Source: Hypsibius dujardini (lineage: Eukaryota; Tardigrada; Eutardigrada; Parachela; Hypsibiidae). Taken from it: a stretch of DNA of 20,551 nt. Location: assembly GCA_001579985.1 (NCBI GenBank), contig LRSR01008577.1, positions 1-20,551 of the forward strand, written 5' to 3'. Position numbers and translations under genes: made by a program. Every line of letters starts with the position of its first letter. Position 1 is the first letter of the stretch. The notes under the pieces are model-generated. The model had not been told where the DNA came from. It searched no databases and was given only the letters and a program-made list of their open reading frames with translations. Of this stretch, positions 8,547-18,548 are shown piece after piece.

Positions 8547-11500
8547 AACAGACTTATTAGAAGATATAAGTAATAGTAGAATAAAGAAGATCCTCAATTA
8601 AACTTTTAATCTATTTTGCTTTGGCGGTAGTGACGTTCTCCTACCGTAATCTCCCGATCTCAAGGGACAGTTAAGCCCCAGCCCTTCAGTCATTGGTGAC
8701 TGTTCAATCGGATTCGCTGTGTCGTGATTGGTTGAAATTTAAGACCAACTTGGCAGCGATTGATTGATTAATCAAGCGCAATTTCTTGACGCAAACATTG
8801 GATCAGTTAATTGATTGATTGTAGGTAAACAATAGGAAACGGTGAACAGATAAGATCCGGGGTGGATCAAATTAACTGGTAGGGCAAAAAAGTGTTCCTT
8901 GAGATCGGAAGATAACGGTACGCGGCTGATCTGTCGGACTGTCCAAGAAGAATATAACTGCCAGCAAAAGTCAATACAATCACTAAATATGCTTATACTT
9001 AGATGCCGCCAAGGGCGTAATCGATTGAGAGATGAGCGTCAATTCATAGACCGATCTCATCGCGAGCATCATAGTGTCAGAACCTCATGACAATAGAAAA
9101 AAGAATTTACCTCAGCTCATCGTGCACACGCTCAGTCGAACTGCGGTTTAATTACACATACCCTGCGAACAGCACATGAGAGAGAGCATAGGACACTTGA
9201 CACTGGGCGGTTCCCCAGTCTGAAGCTCTATTATTATCAGTGAGATTATAGAAGACGGCACTCTCCCATCATGCGCCTCAAGTTTTTTCTGACACATCCG
9301 AAAAAGGTGCTAATTTTAGGATAAAAGGTATTTTTTGCAGAGTCTGACTGTGAATGCCTTCGGCTTCTGCAACAAACGTCCAAAAAATGCGTCGTTGTTT
9401 GCTCAATGGACAAGATGTATCCATATAGGTTCTATTATGAAAGTTATCAATCATTCAACCACAGCAGAAAGAGTGATTAACCATTCCGCATATTGAAGCA
9501 GAAACGTTTAATGGATTTTTGCGTGGTAAATTACTGTAGCGACGCGATTCTAAGGCGCAACGCAAACTGCGTTTTCCGCATATATGGCCCCAGGTGTGCA
9601 TACAAAACCACCTACCTACTTAAAATGCGCCCCAGTCTTCAATCAAGCAACTTATCAAAGGCCCACATTCTTAGTGATCATCACAATCTTCAATCAAGAG
9701 ATCAATCAATCGAAAAAGCAGGCCGTTACGTCAACCACCGGCGGAGGGTAGCCTCTCCGATTTTCTCCGCTCTGGCAAATTCTCGCTGAGACAATTCATG
9801 AGGCAAAGAGCAGCGCTCAAAAATTTTATTTCTTCGGGTTTGCGAAGTGAAGTAAAAAAAAGTAAAAAATTGCGGCACTGTAAACAGACATGATACATTT
9901 TTAACGGTAAATACTTGGAATAAAATATTTAGGGCAATTCAGACGGATTGGTGGGCAAACAACCCGGGGGCGTGGCTACAGCTGCGCCTTAGAATCGCGT
10001 CGCTACAGTATTGTAATATGTACTCTATACACACGTGGCTGAAACACCAGGCCGACCGAGTTAAAGCCAACTTTTTACCTGCGCCCAGCAAAATGGCGTG
10101 GTCGGAGTTTGAGCCAATTTTGGCCAATGCGTTCAGCTTTTACTTACATCGCTTGATTCATTGATTTAACACCAATATAAGAGAATCATAATTTGACGCG
10201 CAAAATGAAAACAAAACTGTTTCTAAAAATCCTCCTAATATTAACCAGGAAATGACAATCTGAGTTCCACAGGGATCATCAGAAAAAATATTAAGTACAT
10301 ATTGATGGATGCGCGCGCCTTTATTTTTAATGACAGCCTTCAGTCGCCCGGGAATCCCGTCGTACAGGTTTTTGCAGAATTCGGGTGTGACAATCTTATC
10401 CACAGCTCCCGCACGCGCGGTACGGTTTCGGAGACATTTTCGATCTGTAGGTCTGTCAGCCGCATCTTGACCATTGATTCATTGATTTGCACCAGATCGC
10501 CAACGTAATTCGAAGTCAGTCAATCAATCGACTGAGCAAAGACTGCATGGTCAGCTGTGGTCACAATCAGCTGCACACATTGGCCAAAACTGGCTCAAAC
10601 TCCGACCACGCCATTTTGGTGGGCGCAGGTAAAAAGTTGGCTTTAACTCGGTCGGCCTGAGGTTTCAGCCACGTGTGTATATGCGTCCACGCTAAATTCA
10701 CTTGAGCAAATGTATTCGGGGTCATCCCATCATGAGTGCCTGACACAATACAATGTATAATTTGACATTTTCCGCTGGTCTGAAGTTGTTCAATAACACT
10801 ATAGACACACTAGGAAATTCGGCAGTTCATACTTCTGCTGTCGGCGTGCTGAATTACCGAAGAGTCTTAGGGTACAGTGTACTAGTGTACAGGTCCATTC
10901 ACCAATACGTAGACACGGTGGATCGCTCATTCAGTCAGGGGTAAGAAAATGCCGAAACAGCTCAGCCAAGTTCGGCCAAATTTTGACAGAATGCTCCCGC
11001 CCACTAGTATGGGCCTTAAAGCATTCAAACAAACGTTTTCGTGGGTGAAAGGCTTTGCACTGATGCGATGTGAAAAAATTGGACCAAAATAACCAAAATC
11101 TAATTTTTTGTAATTTTTTCAGTGTCGATGTGGTAGTGAATGACCCTGTATGTCTGATTCCAACTATTTACAATCAAATGAAGAGCTAAAGATGAATGAC
11201 AGATTAAGAGGTCTTCAACGAGCCACATTCACGAAACACACACTTCGCAGTCCTAAAAGAATACACACACACCCGAAATCCAAGCTTTTGCCCACTAGTG
11301 TGCTGACTTTCATGACAAAGCAGCTACAGCTACAGCATCCTACTTACACCCTTCATTACCACCCTAGTCTTATGAAGCGCAGCAGGACGCACTCTTCTCA
11401 CACCATCATCATCGCGAGGAACAGCGCGCACTTTTTCTCCATTGTTTCGCTCTGCCATATGTACACACACACAGACATGCTCGGATTTCTCTTTTCTAAG

Positions 11501-12479
11501 CGAAGAAGACAAATTGACAGACAGTCGCGGCCCACAGTGTGCAACGGACGAAAACCTTCGAGCATTTCTCGAAGAAACCGCGCGCGCGCGCGTCTTCGAT
11601 TGACAGCCACTTACAACTCATACTGCCGGTGTACCGGTCCGGAACGTACATCCAGCTCGGGATTGTGAGATCAAATGGCTTGCGGTAGGGTCCAGACGCA
11701 CCGTACCCTTGAGGGCTTAGATAGGCGCTTCCGCCACCAGCCTGATATTGCCGCGGTGACATCGCCTGTGCCCATCGCGGGAGGACCTCTCCCTCAACGG
11801 GGTTCTGCCTGGCTTCCGGTCTGGGTAGAGCGGCACGCCTTGCCGGGGCTGTCCGAGCAACAGGTTGGCTCGTGGCCAGTACATTGGTCGGCCGGGAAAG
11901 ACGCTTCAAAGTGGCGCGCGGTTTCGGCTGCAGCTGCTGCTGACCTCGCGCTTCACGGACCACACGTGGGTCCTCGTCATCGAAAGACCGCGTGTCGGCT
12001 TGCAGAACACTCTCGTCTTGCTGTGAAATGGTCCCGGAGGTCTGTGATGGGGTCTTTGGTGTTGTTGTTGTCTGAGCGGCAAAAAGTTCATTCAACGATT
12101 GAGTATTATAATATAATGGGGACGATGAAGATGAGGATGGTGATGATGAGGAACTAAATGGGAAAGCCGGTACTGGGTACTGATATTGTGAGTTGGCATT
12201 CAGATTAGGATAGTAGCTTCCGTAAGGCCGGTAGTTGGGTGACCGGTAGTCCGGTGATCGGTAGTTGGGTGACCGGTAGTCGGGTGACCGGTAGTCGGGT
12301 GACCGATAGACCGGTGTGTATATTCGGGACTCGACATAATACAGCGGTTCACCGTAAGAGGCTTGGTTCAACCAAGGGGAGCTGGTGGTCCAGCCGGGGT
12401 AGTTTACTCCATAAGGGATCGTTACAGGCAACCGTAAAACAAACAGTAAGTAGAACAGTAAAGTTTGGTGGCCGGTCAT
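4849..12479 (-). CDS. Gene B: secreted protein with nine clip-like cysteine domains and Thr-rich linkers
   Basis: Four exons, all GT-AG: 12479-11615, 8236-7544, 7296-6943, 6500-4849. Phases agree (1/1/1) and give about 1187 residues. The start is the first in-frame ATG, followed by a signal-peptide-like stretch (LLFYLLFVLRLPVTIPYG). Exon 1 (1-288) is disordered, with Y-R-S-P-[DN] repeats and Ser/Thr/Gln-rich tracts, and ends in I-P-S-W-M-Y-V-P-D-R. Exon 2 begins Y-L-P-N-P-P-I-F-A-A-G. Nine domains follow, near 364-407, 427-475, 527-576, 645-694, 796-835, 861-904, 938-981, 1031-1074 and 1143-1184. Each reads F-x-P-C, then G-[VIF]-C-V, x-x-C, [SD]-x-x-C and a final C-C: six cysteines like a clip (masquerade-type) disulfide knot but without any protease. 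Linkers are Thr/Pro-rich and mucin-like; the longest poly-Thr is at about 1086-1115. No transmembrane segment. An extracellular matrix or immune-binding role is inference only. Transcripts would settle the 3.4-kb first intron. Confidence 0.85.
6943..7296 (-). other. Symmetric phase-1 exon cassette of gene B (one cysteine domain plus Thr linker)
   Basis: This exon is 354 bases, a multiple of three, and is bounded by phase-1 introns. It starts with A-R-P-D-Q-A-R-F-Q-P-C; the next exon (6500) starts with A-R-P-G-Q-S-R-F-R-P-C and the domains continue alike (Q-T-I-T-K-S-S-N-C-E in both). The two exon starts are thus recent duplicates. The poly-Thr tail is coded by plus-strand GTC/GTG/GTT runs at 6966-7050. 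Confidence 0.85.
7331..7430. repeat. GTCT/GCCT tetranucleotide array, gene B intron 2
   Basis: A run of TCTG units turns into TGCC units toward the right end. It lies 34 bases from the acceptor side of the intron (7297-7543). The cysteine-rich or Gln/Arg-rich reading frames across it are repeat translations, not genes. Confidence 0.9.
8462..8553. repeat. GGAC/CAGA tetranucleotide array, gene B intron 1
   Basis: Starts as GGAC units, passes into a pure CAGA run and ends with CAAA-type units. It lies about 225 bases inside the 3' end of the large first intron of gene B. Confidence 0.9.
9534..10008. mobile_element. MITE-like element with perfect 26-base terminal inverted repeats
   Basis: The left end, 9534-9559 (starts CTGTAGCGACGCGATTC), is repeated exactly, inverted, at 9983-10008. 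Both sides are flanked by TA (9532-9533 and 10009-10010), as expected of a Tc1/mariner-type target duplication. The 475-base element has no transposase that I can read, so it is non-autonomous. Identical ends suggest a fairly recent insertion. Confidence 0.75.
10028..10679 (-). mobile_element. Tc1/mariner-family remnant with about 110-base terminal inverted repeats
   Basis: The inverted repeats lie at about 10028-10139 and 10570-10679. They start TACACACGTGGCTGAAAC, differ at only a few bases, and are flanked by TA on both sides (10026-10027, 10680-10681). Inside, on the minus strand, about 10393-10301 encodes V-T-P-E-F-C-K-N-L-Y-D-G-I-P-G-R-L-K-A-V-I-K, matching the C-terminal end of Tc1-like transposases ('MPRRLxAVIxAKGGxTKY'). 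The stretch just upstream (10500-10400) continues in another frame (V-R-E-L-W-I-R-L). Only the C-terminal part of the enzyme remains and the catalytic DDE region is absent, so the copy is dead: an internally deleted element or MITE precursor. It sits 19 bases from the other element. Confidence 0.8.
12226..12315 (-). repeat. Six 15-base coding repeats (YRSPD/N) in gene B exon 1
   Basis: Six tandem 15-base units (plus-strand consensus GACCGGTAGTCGGGT) encode the pentapeptide Y-R-S-P-[DN] in the sense strand, with edge units reading Y-R-P and Y-T-P-V. Units differ by one to three bases. Length change in whole units would keep the frame. Confidence 0.9.
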
Positions 12480-12514
12480 CGTTATCACGTTGCAGACACC
12501 GGCGCATGGTCAAG

Positions 12515-12530
12515 TGCACGATTTATGCAG
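12515..12530 (-). promoter_or_regulatory. TATA-like sequence upstream of gene B
   Basis: On the minus strand GCATAAATCG lies about 40-50 bases above the ATG of gene B, a distance that fits a TATA-type element with a very short 5' UTR. It is a weak match and could be chance. Confidence 0.25.
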
Positions 12531-13733
12531 GCCGTGTTGCGTCATAAGGGTCCATCAGTCGCGGTAGTATGGTGATGGTGAATTATGCAATGGTGGGGGC
12601 GCTCCCAGAACATGAATGGAATATATGATAATCCAGTCTGCTGTGTGTAATCGCTCAGGCGGGGGAGATGATATGTCGCAGTTAATAAAGCATCTTTTTT
12701 ATCGATGAAACGAGACTCGGAAAGACAGATTGACTATGAAAGTAGAAAGTAACGGAGGTGCGGAACAGTCTGTCGTCGTCTTGTTCTCTGCTTCTTTACG
12801 CTCGCTGAGAGCGAAATATGCTGCGGGTCTCACGCGGAGGGAGGTTTTCGATACTGCTGTGTGAAGAAGGGTCGCTGTGAGCGTGTCTAGTGAGAAACCG
12901 GGTGATTGCCCTGTGAGATTCATTCCGGCCCTCGAACAGTCTTTTTTTTGCGTTTGACGGTAAAGAAAAACGGAAAAAAAAGACTGAATATGTGTGTGTC
13001 TATGTCCTCTTTTCTGTTCTGCGAAATTTTAAAAGACAGACTGTAATTAAGCTGACTCAACGCAGTCTCATTAATAAGCCCTCCGCTGATCAGTATGGTG
13101 CAGTGGTCAGCGAATACGGAAGCAGCAACTGGTAGACGAGGGCCAGTCTGTGGAATCAGTTTATATGCTAGTTATACGATGGCAAGAATCAGTAATAAAA
13201 GGAAAAACCGTGTCTCAGGGAAAACCGTGAATCTTGAAGGCCAATTACAGCGCAACGTTGAAGAGCTTGCTGTTTGGAATCTCGGATGAAGATCTGGTTT
13301 TTGCCCCGAGACGATATACCGTGTTCTTTCGGGGAACAACAGTTGACCTGCCTGTCCATACTGTTGTTTGTAATTGACTAATTAACACATTTAATGGCAC
13401 CGGTGAATCAACCGAAAATAACCGGGAAATGAAGTAAATCGGCAGGTTATTCCGTTCTTAACTGCTGCGGGCGCTTTCACACCACTCTACCACACAAGAA
13501 CACTGTTTTTAACCTGAGCTTCTTCAGTCCACAGCAGCACATCACCAAAAGACTACTGACACACCCTGACTAATGAGTTCTTTTTAACCTCACGTTACAA
13601 TAAAATTCTTCATGCCATACAATAAAGTAAACATTCGTCAGTCGACCGAGAGAAGAGAGATCTTCAAACACGAAGCATGCATAACTTCCGCGTTGCGGAG
13701 AAAGTTCAGTTTAAAAAGACGACACCTAATTAC

Positions 13734-13766
13734 ACACACACACACACATATATATACACACACCCT
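13734..13766. repeat. AC/TA dinucleotide microsatellite
   Basis: CACACACACACACA followed by TATATATA and again CACACAC. It lies about 140 bases past the gene C stop codon in the sense direction and may be in its 3' UTR. Confidence 0.85.
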
Positions 13767-13902
13767 TGGCCTATACAGAGCGGTGGCGGCGAGACGGTGA
13801 TGCAGCCGTCTAGCCTAAGGTCAAAATCACAGATTAACCGAAAGAAGATCCCACACACAGACACAGACCGTCGCGCGTTGCCGCAATCTCTCCAACGAAC
13901 GG

Positions 13903-16211
13903 TCACTCGTCTGAGATCGTCGCGTCGAAGCAGCACGATTTGACCGGTCCGCAGAGGGACGACCGTTTGATCATCATCCCGTCGCAGTCGTCCTGCAGCG
14001 CGGAGTTGTTCACGCAGACGCCCAGTCGCCGTTTCCCGCCGCTGTCCACCGTGCAGAAGCCCTTCCGTCGCATCAGCGATGGCATCGCACCGAACGCGGG
14101 GGTAGTTGCGTTGTTCCCATCAGTTTTGGGGGTGAACGGGAGGAGGCTGGACTTGTTGTCACGGAAGAGGATAGCTGCCAGCGGAGCGGGAACTGGAATC
14201 GGATTCCATAGAGTTGTGGAAGGGGATGTCGACGTTGTCGTTGCTGTTGTAGTGGCGTAGGTATATGGTATGACCGGTGGATAGGTCATATCTGGGTCGG
14301 AGGAGGCATCCCACCTGGGAAAAACGAAAACTGGATTACATCAGGGACGAGACTTTCACCTGCGCGCTAAGGTGAGGCTCGCTAGTACGAGCACCATATC
14401 TCACATTAATTGAGACTCACGTTGTGTCTCACATTAATTATATAAAACGACGCTTCTTTTTAGTGTGTCTTTTCTTAAGGACCTTATGGACAATCGTAGT
14501 TCCTCATCATGCTTGGCTGATCATGCTTGAACAATGTGCTAGGAATCACCCGTCACAAAAACAACGAACCATGTTTATTTTTAACGTGGCGAAATCCACA
14601 AGAACAAATACCAAACCAGATTTGGAAAGGCAAATTTAAACGAATAGAAGATACAGAAGCAAGGCCAGACATAGACAGACAGACAAACAGACAGACAGAC
14701 CAGTGACGGAAAGGGACGCCCCACAGACAGACAGGCAAACAGACAGACAGACCAGTGACTGAAAGGGACGCTCCACAGACAGACAGGCAAACAGATAGAC
14801 TGACCAGTGACTGAAAGGGACGCCCCACAGACAGACAGACAGACAGACAGACAGGCAAACAGACAGACAGACCAGTGACTGAAAGGACGCCCCACTGATA
14901 TACGAAAAAATTCACAGTAAAAACAATAGGACTTTATAAAAAATAAGCAGTGGAACGTCAACAGACTGGCAGTCCGACAGACGCGATAGCGAAGACGGAG
15001 GCGACAAGACGGACCGGCTCACAACAGACGACGCAGAACTAGCCAACACGACAATCGCTCAAAACTAAAATCCAAAGAGAATATATTCTCTTTGACCAAA
15101 TCGAAAAGGCAGTCACAACTGGAGCAAATGTTAATCTTTTCACATCCCCACAGACGAATGCACTTCAGTTCGTCCCTGCCGCAGCCCGAAGCGCAATAAA
15201 GCTCGTTACGGTCAAGCAACGAAATTCTATCTCGCACTTTCGATCATAAATGATTAATTACATCTACTCCGAATTATTGAGAGCCCGAAAGACAATAAAT
15301 TCACTCAATTCACCTATTACACTTCTAACTTCGATTTCAAACTTCGACGCTCTTGACTTCGCACATACGACTTTGCACATACGTTCAATCTCCAATGCAC
15401 TTATGCTGCCGCTGCTCTGTGGGTTTCGGCAAAACAAACCCGATGTAGCAAAAGCACCTTGACGGTCAGACCTAGAATTTTCACTGTAAATAAAGCGAAA
15501 CTAAAAACCGCTCCGGTTTTGTCTGGCGCAGTCAGCAAAGAAGCAATTAACAGCAAAGAAGCAATTAACAGCACGGTATAACTTGCATTGCCCTAGATTC
15601 GTCAAATTCCGACAGGTATACGGTAATAATGACATTTAATATGTACTAATCCCCAACGAAATCGAACAAAAAGGAATAACAATTCTTATAGTCTAGTCAA
15701 ATACATACGTCGGGGCCTTGGGAGTGGATTGCAGTGTAGTCCGAGGCGCCACTGTAGTCGATCCCGTTGTCAAGCGACCTAGGCTGGACAGGACCATCGG
15801 CATCACCATCGCAATCACATCTCCTGAGCTTTTCTTCGACAAATCCGATTCGGAAGATCCAGGAGCACCGACGGCATTGACAGCTGAATTCGACTCTTCC
15901 CGTTTCATGGCAATAATATTGTCGGAGATGTTCCCGTTGGGCACGATAGTGTCAGCAGCCATAAGCGTCTTATTATTCAGACGCATTTGTGCGCGGAAAA
16001 ACGGACTACCAGACACGATAAATCCAGCATTCGCAGGTGATGGAACCCTGAAAAATATGCCGAAAGGAGTGTTTACGAGGCCGTAACCAGTTATGAGGAA
16101 TTCGTGTCTATACAATATAGTGCACACCTTTTTGAAAGTCAATCATACGTTATTAACAGTTACTTTAACAATTTTAGAAAAAAATGTTACCTACTGATTT
16201 GTATGTACTAC

Positions 16212-16243
<32 letters not shown>

Positions 16244-16314
16244 ATAGACAAACGAATAGACAGGCAGGCGGGCAGGCGGAAACTCAGACAGATACACAGA
16301 TACATGACAGACGA

Positions 16315-16354
<40 letters not shown>

Positions 16355-16357
16355 ACG

Positions 16358-16389
<32 letters not shown>

Positions 16390-17259
16390 AACAGACAGAC
16401 TGACTGTGTAGATCTCTCAATTCAATGTACAGTTTGGCTTACCGCGCCACAGCAATCTGAAACAAATCCCAAATCGTTTGTCGCATCGCTGTGACATTTC
16501 CGTTTCCTGTTCCATTGAGCGCGATGAAATCCCGAGCGATCCGCTGAGTAATATTATTATTGATGTCCTGAGCATCCACGGCGCTGAGGAAGACGAGGTC
16601 TGGCTTCGAATGACTGTTGTTTCGCAGCAGTAATGGCGGAGTTGACAACTGCGATTTCGCGTTCGCTGGACCAAGTCTCATTGTCGTCAACTTTCTCAAC
16701 CTCATTGGAGTACGTGTAGTTCGAATGGACGGTTGTTGCACTAGTGGAGCAGAACCGTTTGTTGGATTTGGTGCGAGGAGGATCTGTAGCAGTCGGGAAA
16801 CGTCGGCAGACTTGATTTCAGAGTTCGAGGCGGAAATACGGTTGGTAAGGGCACTGAGGAGGTTTTCGAATTCTCGAGCCGGTCTGGGGAGAATCGTTGC
16901 ACCCGGCACCAACGTGACAGGCGCAGCAGCAGCCGCTACAGTGGTAGCCGCTTCGGTGGTAACTTCCACCAGAGCATCGGCAGCAGGAGCGTCAATGGGT
17001 GCTTCGGTCGGTGGTTCAGTCGCGGGGAATGTGTCATTTTCAAATGGGCGCAGACCAAGTGGGTCGTTATATATGTGGTCAGTTGAAGGCTCATCGATAG
17101 CGCCCTGGAAAAAGACAGTTGGTAAATTGACAATAATGTATGCCAATTGATCCATTCGATCGTTCATTTGTTTCTGCCCTCTAACGACATCTTCTATCAG
17201 TCTGCTTGCCCTTCTGCACCACTGTCTGCCTGTCTATTTGCCAGTCAGGCTGGCCATCC

Positions 17260-17294
<35 letters not shown>

Positions 17295-17731
17295 GGTCGG
17301 TCGGTCGGTCGGTCGATCTGTCTAAATGATATCCGATGCCTACCGTGTCGTTCTTTCATTAGCCCGTCTCGGGCAACCAGACAACCTCATATCCTTACCG
17401 AATCATAAAAGTTATTCCAACGATAATCTCCCCAGCCGTTCACATAGTCCGAAGACGCTCCTGCAGCATACACCGGCATTTGTGGCATATCTGGAACACA
17501 AGCCGAAGAGCTAACATCACATCGTAAGCGTTCTAAGCAGACGTGGGACCACATTGACCTATACTTACACACGGGATATCCGGCAACGCGTTGAGGCACC
17601 ACAAACCAAGTGGGAACATTGGGGGGCCCATAGTATGGCGTCGGAGGTCTATCCTGATGGGCGTTCTGCGCCGAACTCTTTCGCTCAAACACAATGACCA
17701 CGGCGAGGGTCGTCACAAACAAAGACCTCAT
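13903..17731 (-). CDS. Gene C: secreted paralog of gene B with one C-terminal clip-like domain
   Basis: Five exons, all GT-AG: 17731-17569, 17490-17399, 17104-16443, 16047-15709, 14314-13903. Phases agree (1/0/2/2) and give about 555 residues. The start is the only in-frame ATG and opens a signal peptide (MRSLFVTTLAVVIVFERKSSA). Residues 30-110 carry the module shared with gene B: V-P-T-W-F-V-V-P-Q-R, then Y-M-P-Q-M-P-V-Y-A-A-G, then D-E-P-S-T-D. An Ala/Thr/Pro-rich spacer follows, with many N-glycosylation sequons (NNT, NGT, NVT, NKT, NIS, NAT). A hydrophobic or amphipathic stretch lies near exon 4 (VIAMVMPMVLSSLG). Residues 505-547 hold a single six-cysteine domain: F-C, G-V-C-V, D-D-C, S-S-L-C, S-C-C. 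It lacks the Pro before the first Cys found in gene B. A second acceptor for exon 2 (17511 region, GATGTTAG) would also keep the frame and add a few residues. Function unknown; extracellular. Confidence 0.85.
14670..14892. repeat. CAGA-based minisatellite, about 60-base units, gene C intron 4
   Basis: About four units, each joining a CAGACAGACAGGCAAACAGA-type stretch to a block with CCAGTGACTGAAAGGGACGC and then CCCCA. Units differ by a few bases and by the number of CAGA steps. It grew from a tetranucleotide array by capturing a unique block. The cysteine-rich frame on the other strand is repeat translation. Confidence 0.9.
15073..15094. repeat. Perfect 22-base palindrome in gene C intron 4
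   Basis: CAAAGAGAATA followed directly by its own reverse complement TATTCTCTTTG, with no loop. It may be chance, a protein-binding site or the trace of an excised element. Confidence 0.6.
16212..16405. repeat. CAGG/CAGA tetranucleotide array, gene C intron 3
   Basis: Opens with about seven CAGG units, passes through mixed CAGA/TAGA, and ends in a CAGA run with CAAA variants. It comes within 38 bases of the donor of the intron (16048-16442), so array length could affect splicing. Confidence 0.9.
17260..17325. repeat. GTCT/GTCG tetranucleotide array, gene C intron 2
   Basis: A GTCT run changes to GTCG and back to GTCT at its right end. It lies inside the 294-base intron at 17105-17398, on the donor side. 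Confidence 0.9.
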
Positions 17732-18280
17732 GTCACTGTGTGCCCTCAAAAACCATATATTAAGAAAAATGAATCTCTGCTGCAGACGACCATATGTTCT
17801 CGCTCTATAGTCGCTCACTGGGTCGGCAAAAAACGACCAAGCCTCGCGAGCTGAGATTGGCCCGACCGGAATGTCCTACGGGGGCGATGCAAGAGAAGTA
17901 ACAGCGACACATTATCAGCAGTAATCGACCTTGTGTTCCACATTTCGTTAACTTTCACCGAAACCAGCGCTCGAAAGAAGTGAAGTGCAAATTGCAAAGT
18001 TATTTTTCCGCCGACTGCAAAGCCCTGCCTCTTGACCAGCGCAAATGACTTGTTCAAGAATCGGTGATAACGACCGTTCAATAATAAAGTGCACATGTAA
18101 ACGAACCAGACGGTGCAAATCTCCGTAGCTGCAACCAACTGGATCATTGGATGCGATCTTTGTTATTCGACAATTTCACCGTCACGGCGGTCGAATTACT
18201 TCAACCTGATAAACTAAACTTGACAGTACGAGTTGTAGTACAAGTACAAGTGCAGAGGAACATTAGTGTAATAAGTGCAA

Positions 18281-18444
18281 TCAACTACAAGAGTGAGTAC
18301 ACTGGAGGGTCCGAGGTATGGGCAAAAGGGGCGGAGCAGGGGGTGGTCAGGTGGTTGATTGTTCCATTGTTTGAAAAACCACCCTCTGCCCTGCCCCTTT
18401 TGCCCATTCCCCGGACCCTCCAGTGTACTAAATCTTGTCGTTGA
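18281..18444. repeat. Long foldback: 67-base arms, 30-base loop
   Basis: The left arm 18281-18347 and right arm 18378-18444 are inverted copies matching at about 59 of 67 positions (47 of 52 in the inner part). The arms include GTACACTGGAGGGTCC and GGGCAAAAGGGGC. The loop is 30 bases. It could be a foldback MITE or a transcribed hairpin. No clear target duplication is visible. Confidence 0.85.
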
Positions 18445-18548
18445 CTATATGAATTATTACACCGGGCAGGGTGTCTGAAGTAGCACTAATCTCCCTATAC
18501 TCGACATCAATCACAACAACCTCTGTAAACAACTGAATAAATCCTGAG

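Larger units (their letters stand above)
8237..11614 (-). other. Large first intron of gene B
   Basis: The intron is 3378 bases, donor T|GTAAGTGG at 11614 and acceptor CATTTTAG at 8237. It separates the disordered first exon from the domain-bearing exons. Contents: one CAGA array and two terminal-inverted-repeat elements (9534-10008, 10028-10679). I see no nested gene: the open frames at 8899-9090 and 11150-11668 have no coding character or known domain. The matching intron in gene C is only 78 bases, so most of this length is later gain. Confidence 0.75.
12480..13902. other. Intergenic region between the paralogs B and C
   Basis: It holds the gene B promoter and the gene C 3' side. An AC/TA microsatellite lies at about 13734-13766. 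Purine-rich and A-rich patches occur near 12950-12985. I see no coding sequence, RNA gene or element ends, and no clear AATAAA in the gene C sense direction. Confidence 0.4.
14315..15708 (-). other. Fourth intron of gene C
   Basis: 1394 bases, donor GTATGT at 15708, acceptor TTTTTCCCAG at 14315. It holds the minisatellite at 14670-14892, the palindrome at 15073-15094, a direct 18-base duplication (AGCAAAGAAGCAATTAAC twice at about 15533-15568) and short near-repeats at 15350-15390. No nested gene is supported. Confidence 0.75.

Noticed and set aside
11675-12157. 160-residue plus-strand open frame
   Set aside because: It lies opposite gene B exon 1 and has no domain; the minus frame has the signal peptide, the YRSPD repeats and a consistent donor.
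14553-14961. Cysteine-rich frames (CLSVCLPVC...) on the minus strand
   Set aside because: Direct translation of the CAGA/GTCT minisatellite, not a cysteine-rich protein.
15481-15540. Possible LTR end (AATAAA followed by TGGCGCAG, like a primer-binding site)
   Set aside because: No second LTR copy, no coding parts and no clear LTR ends in the window; the match is too short to call.
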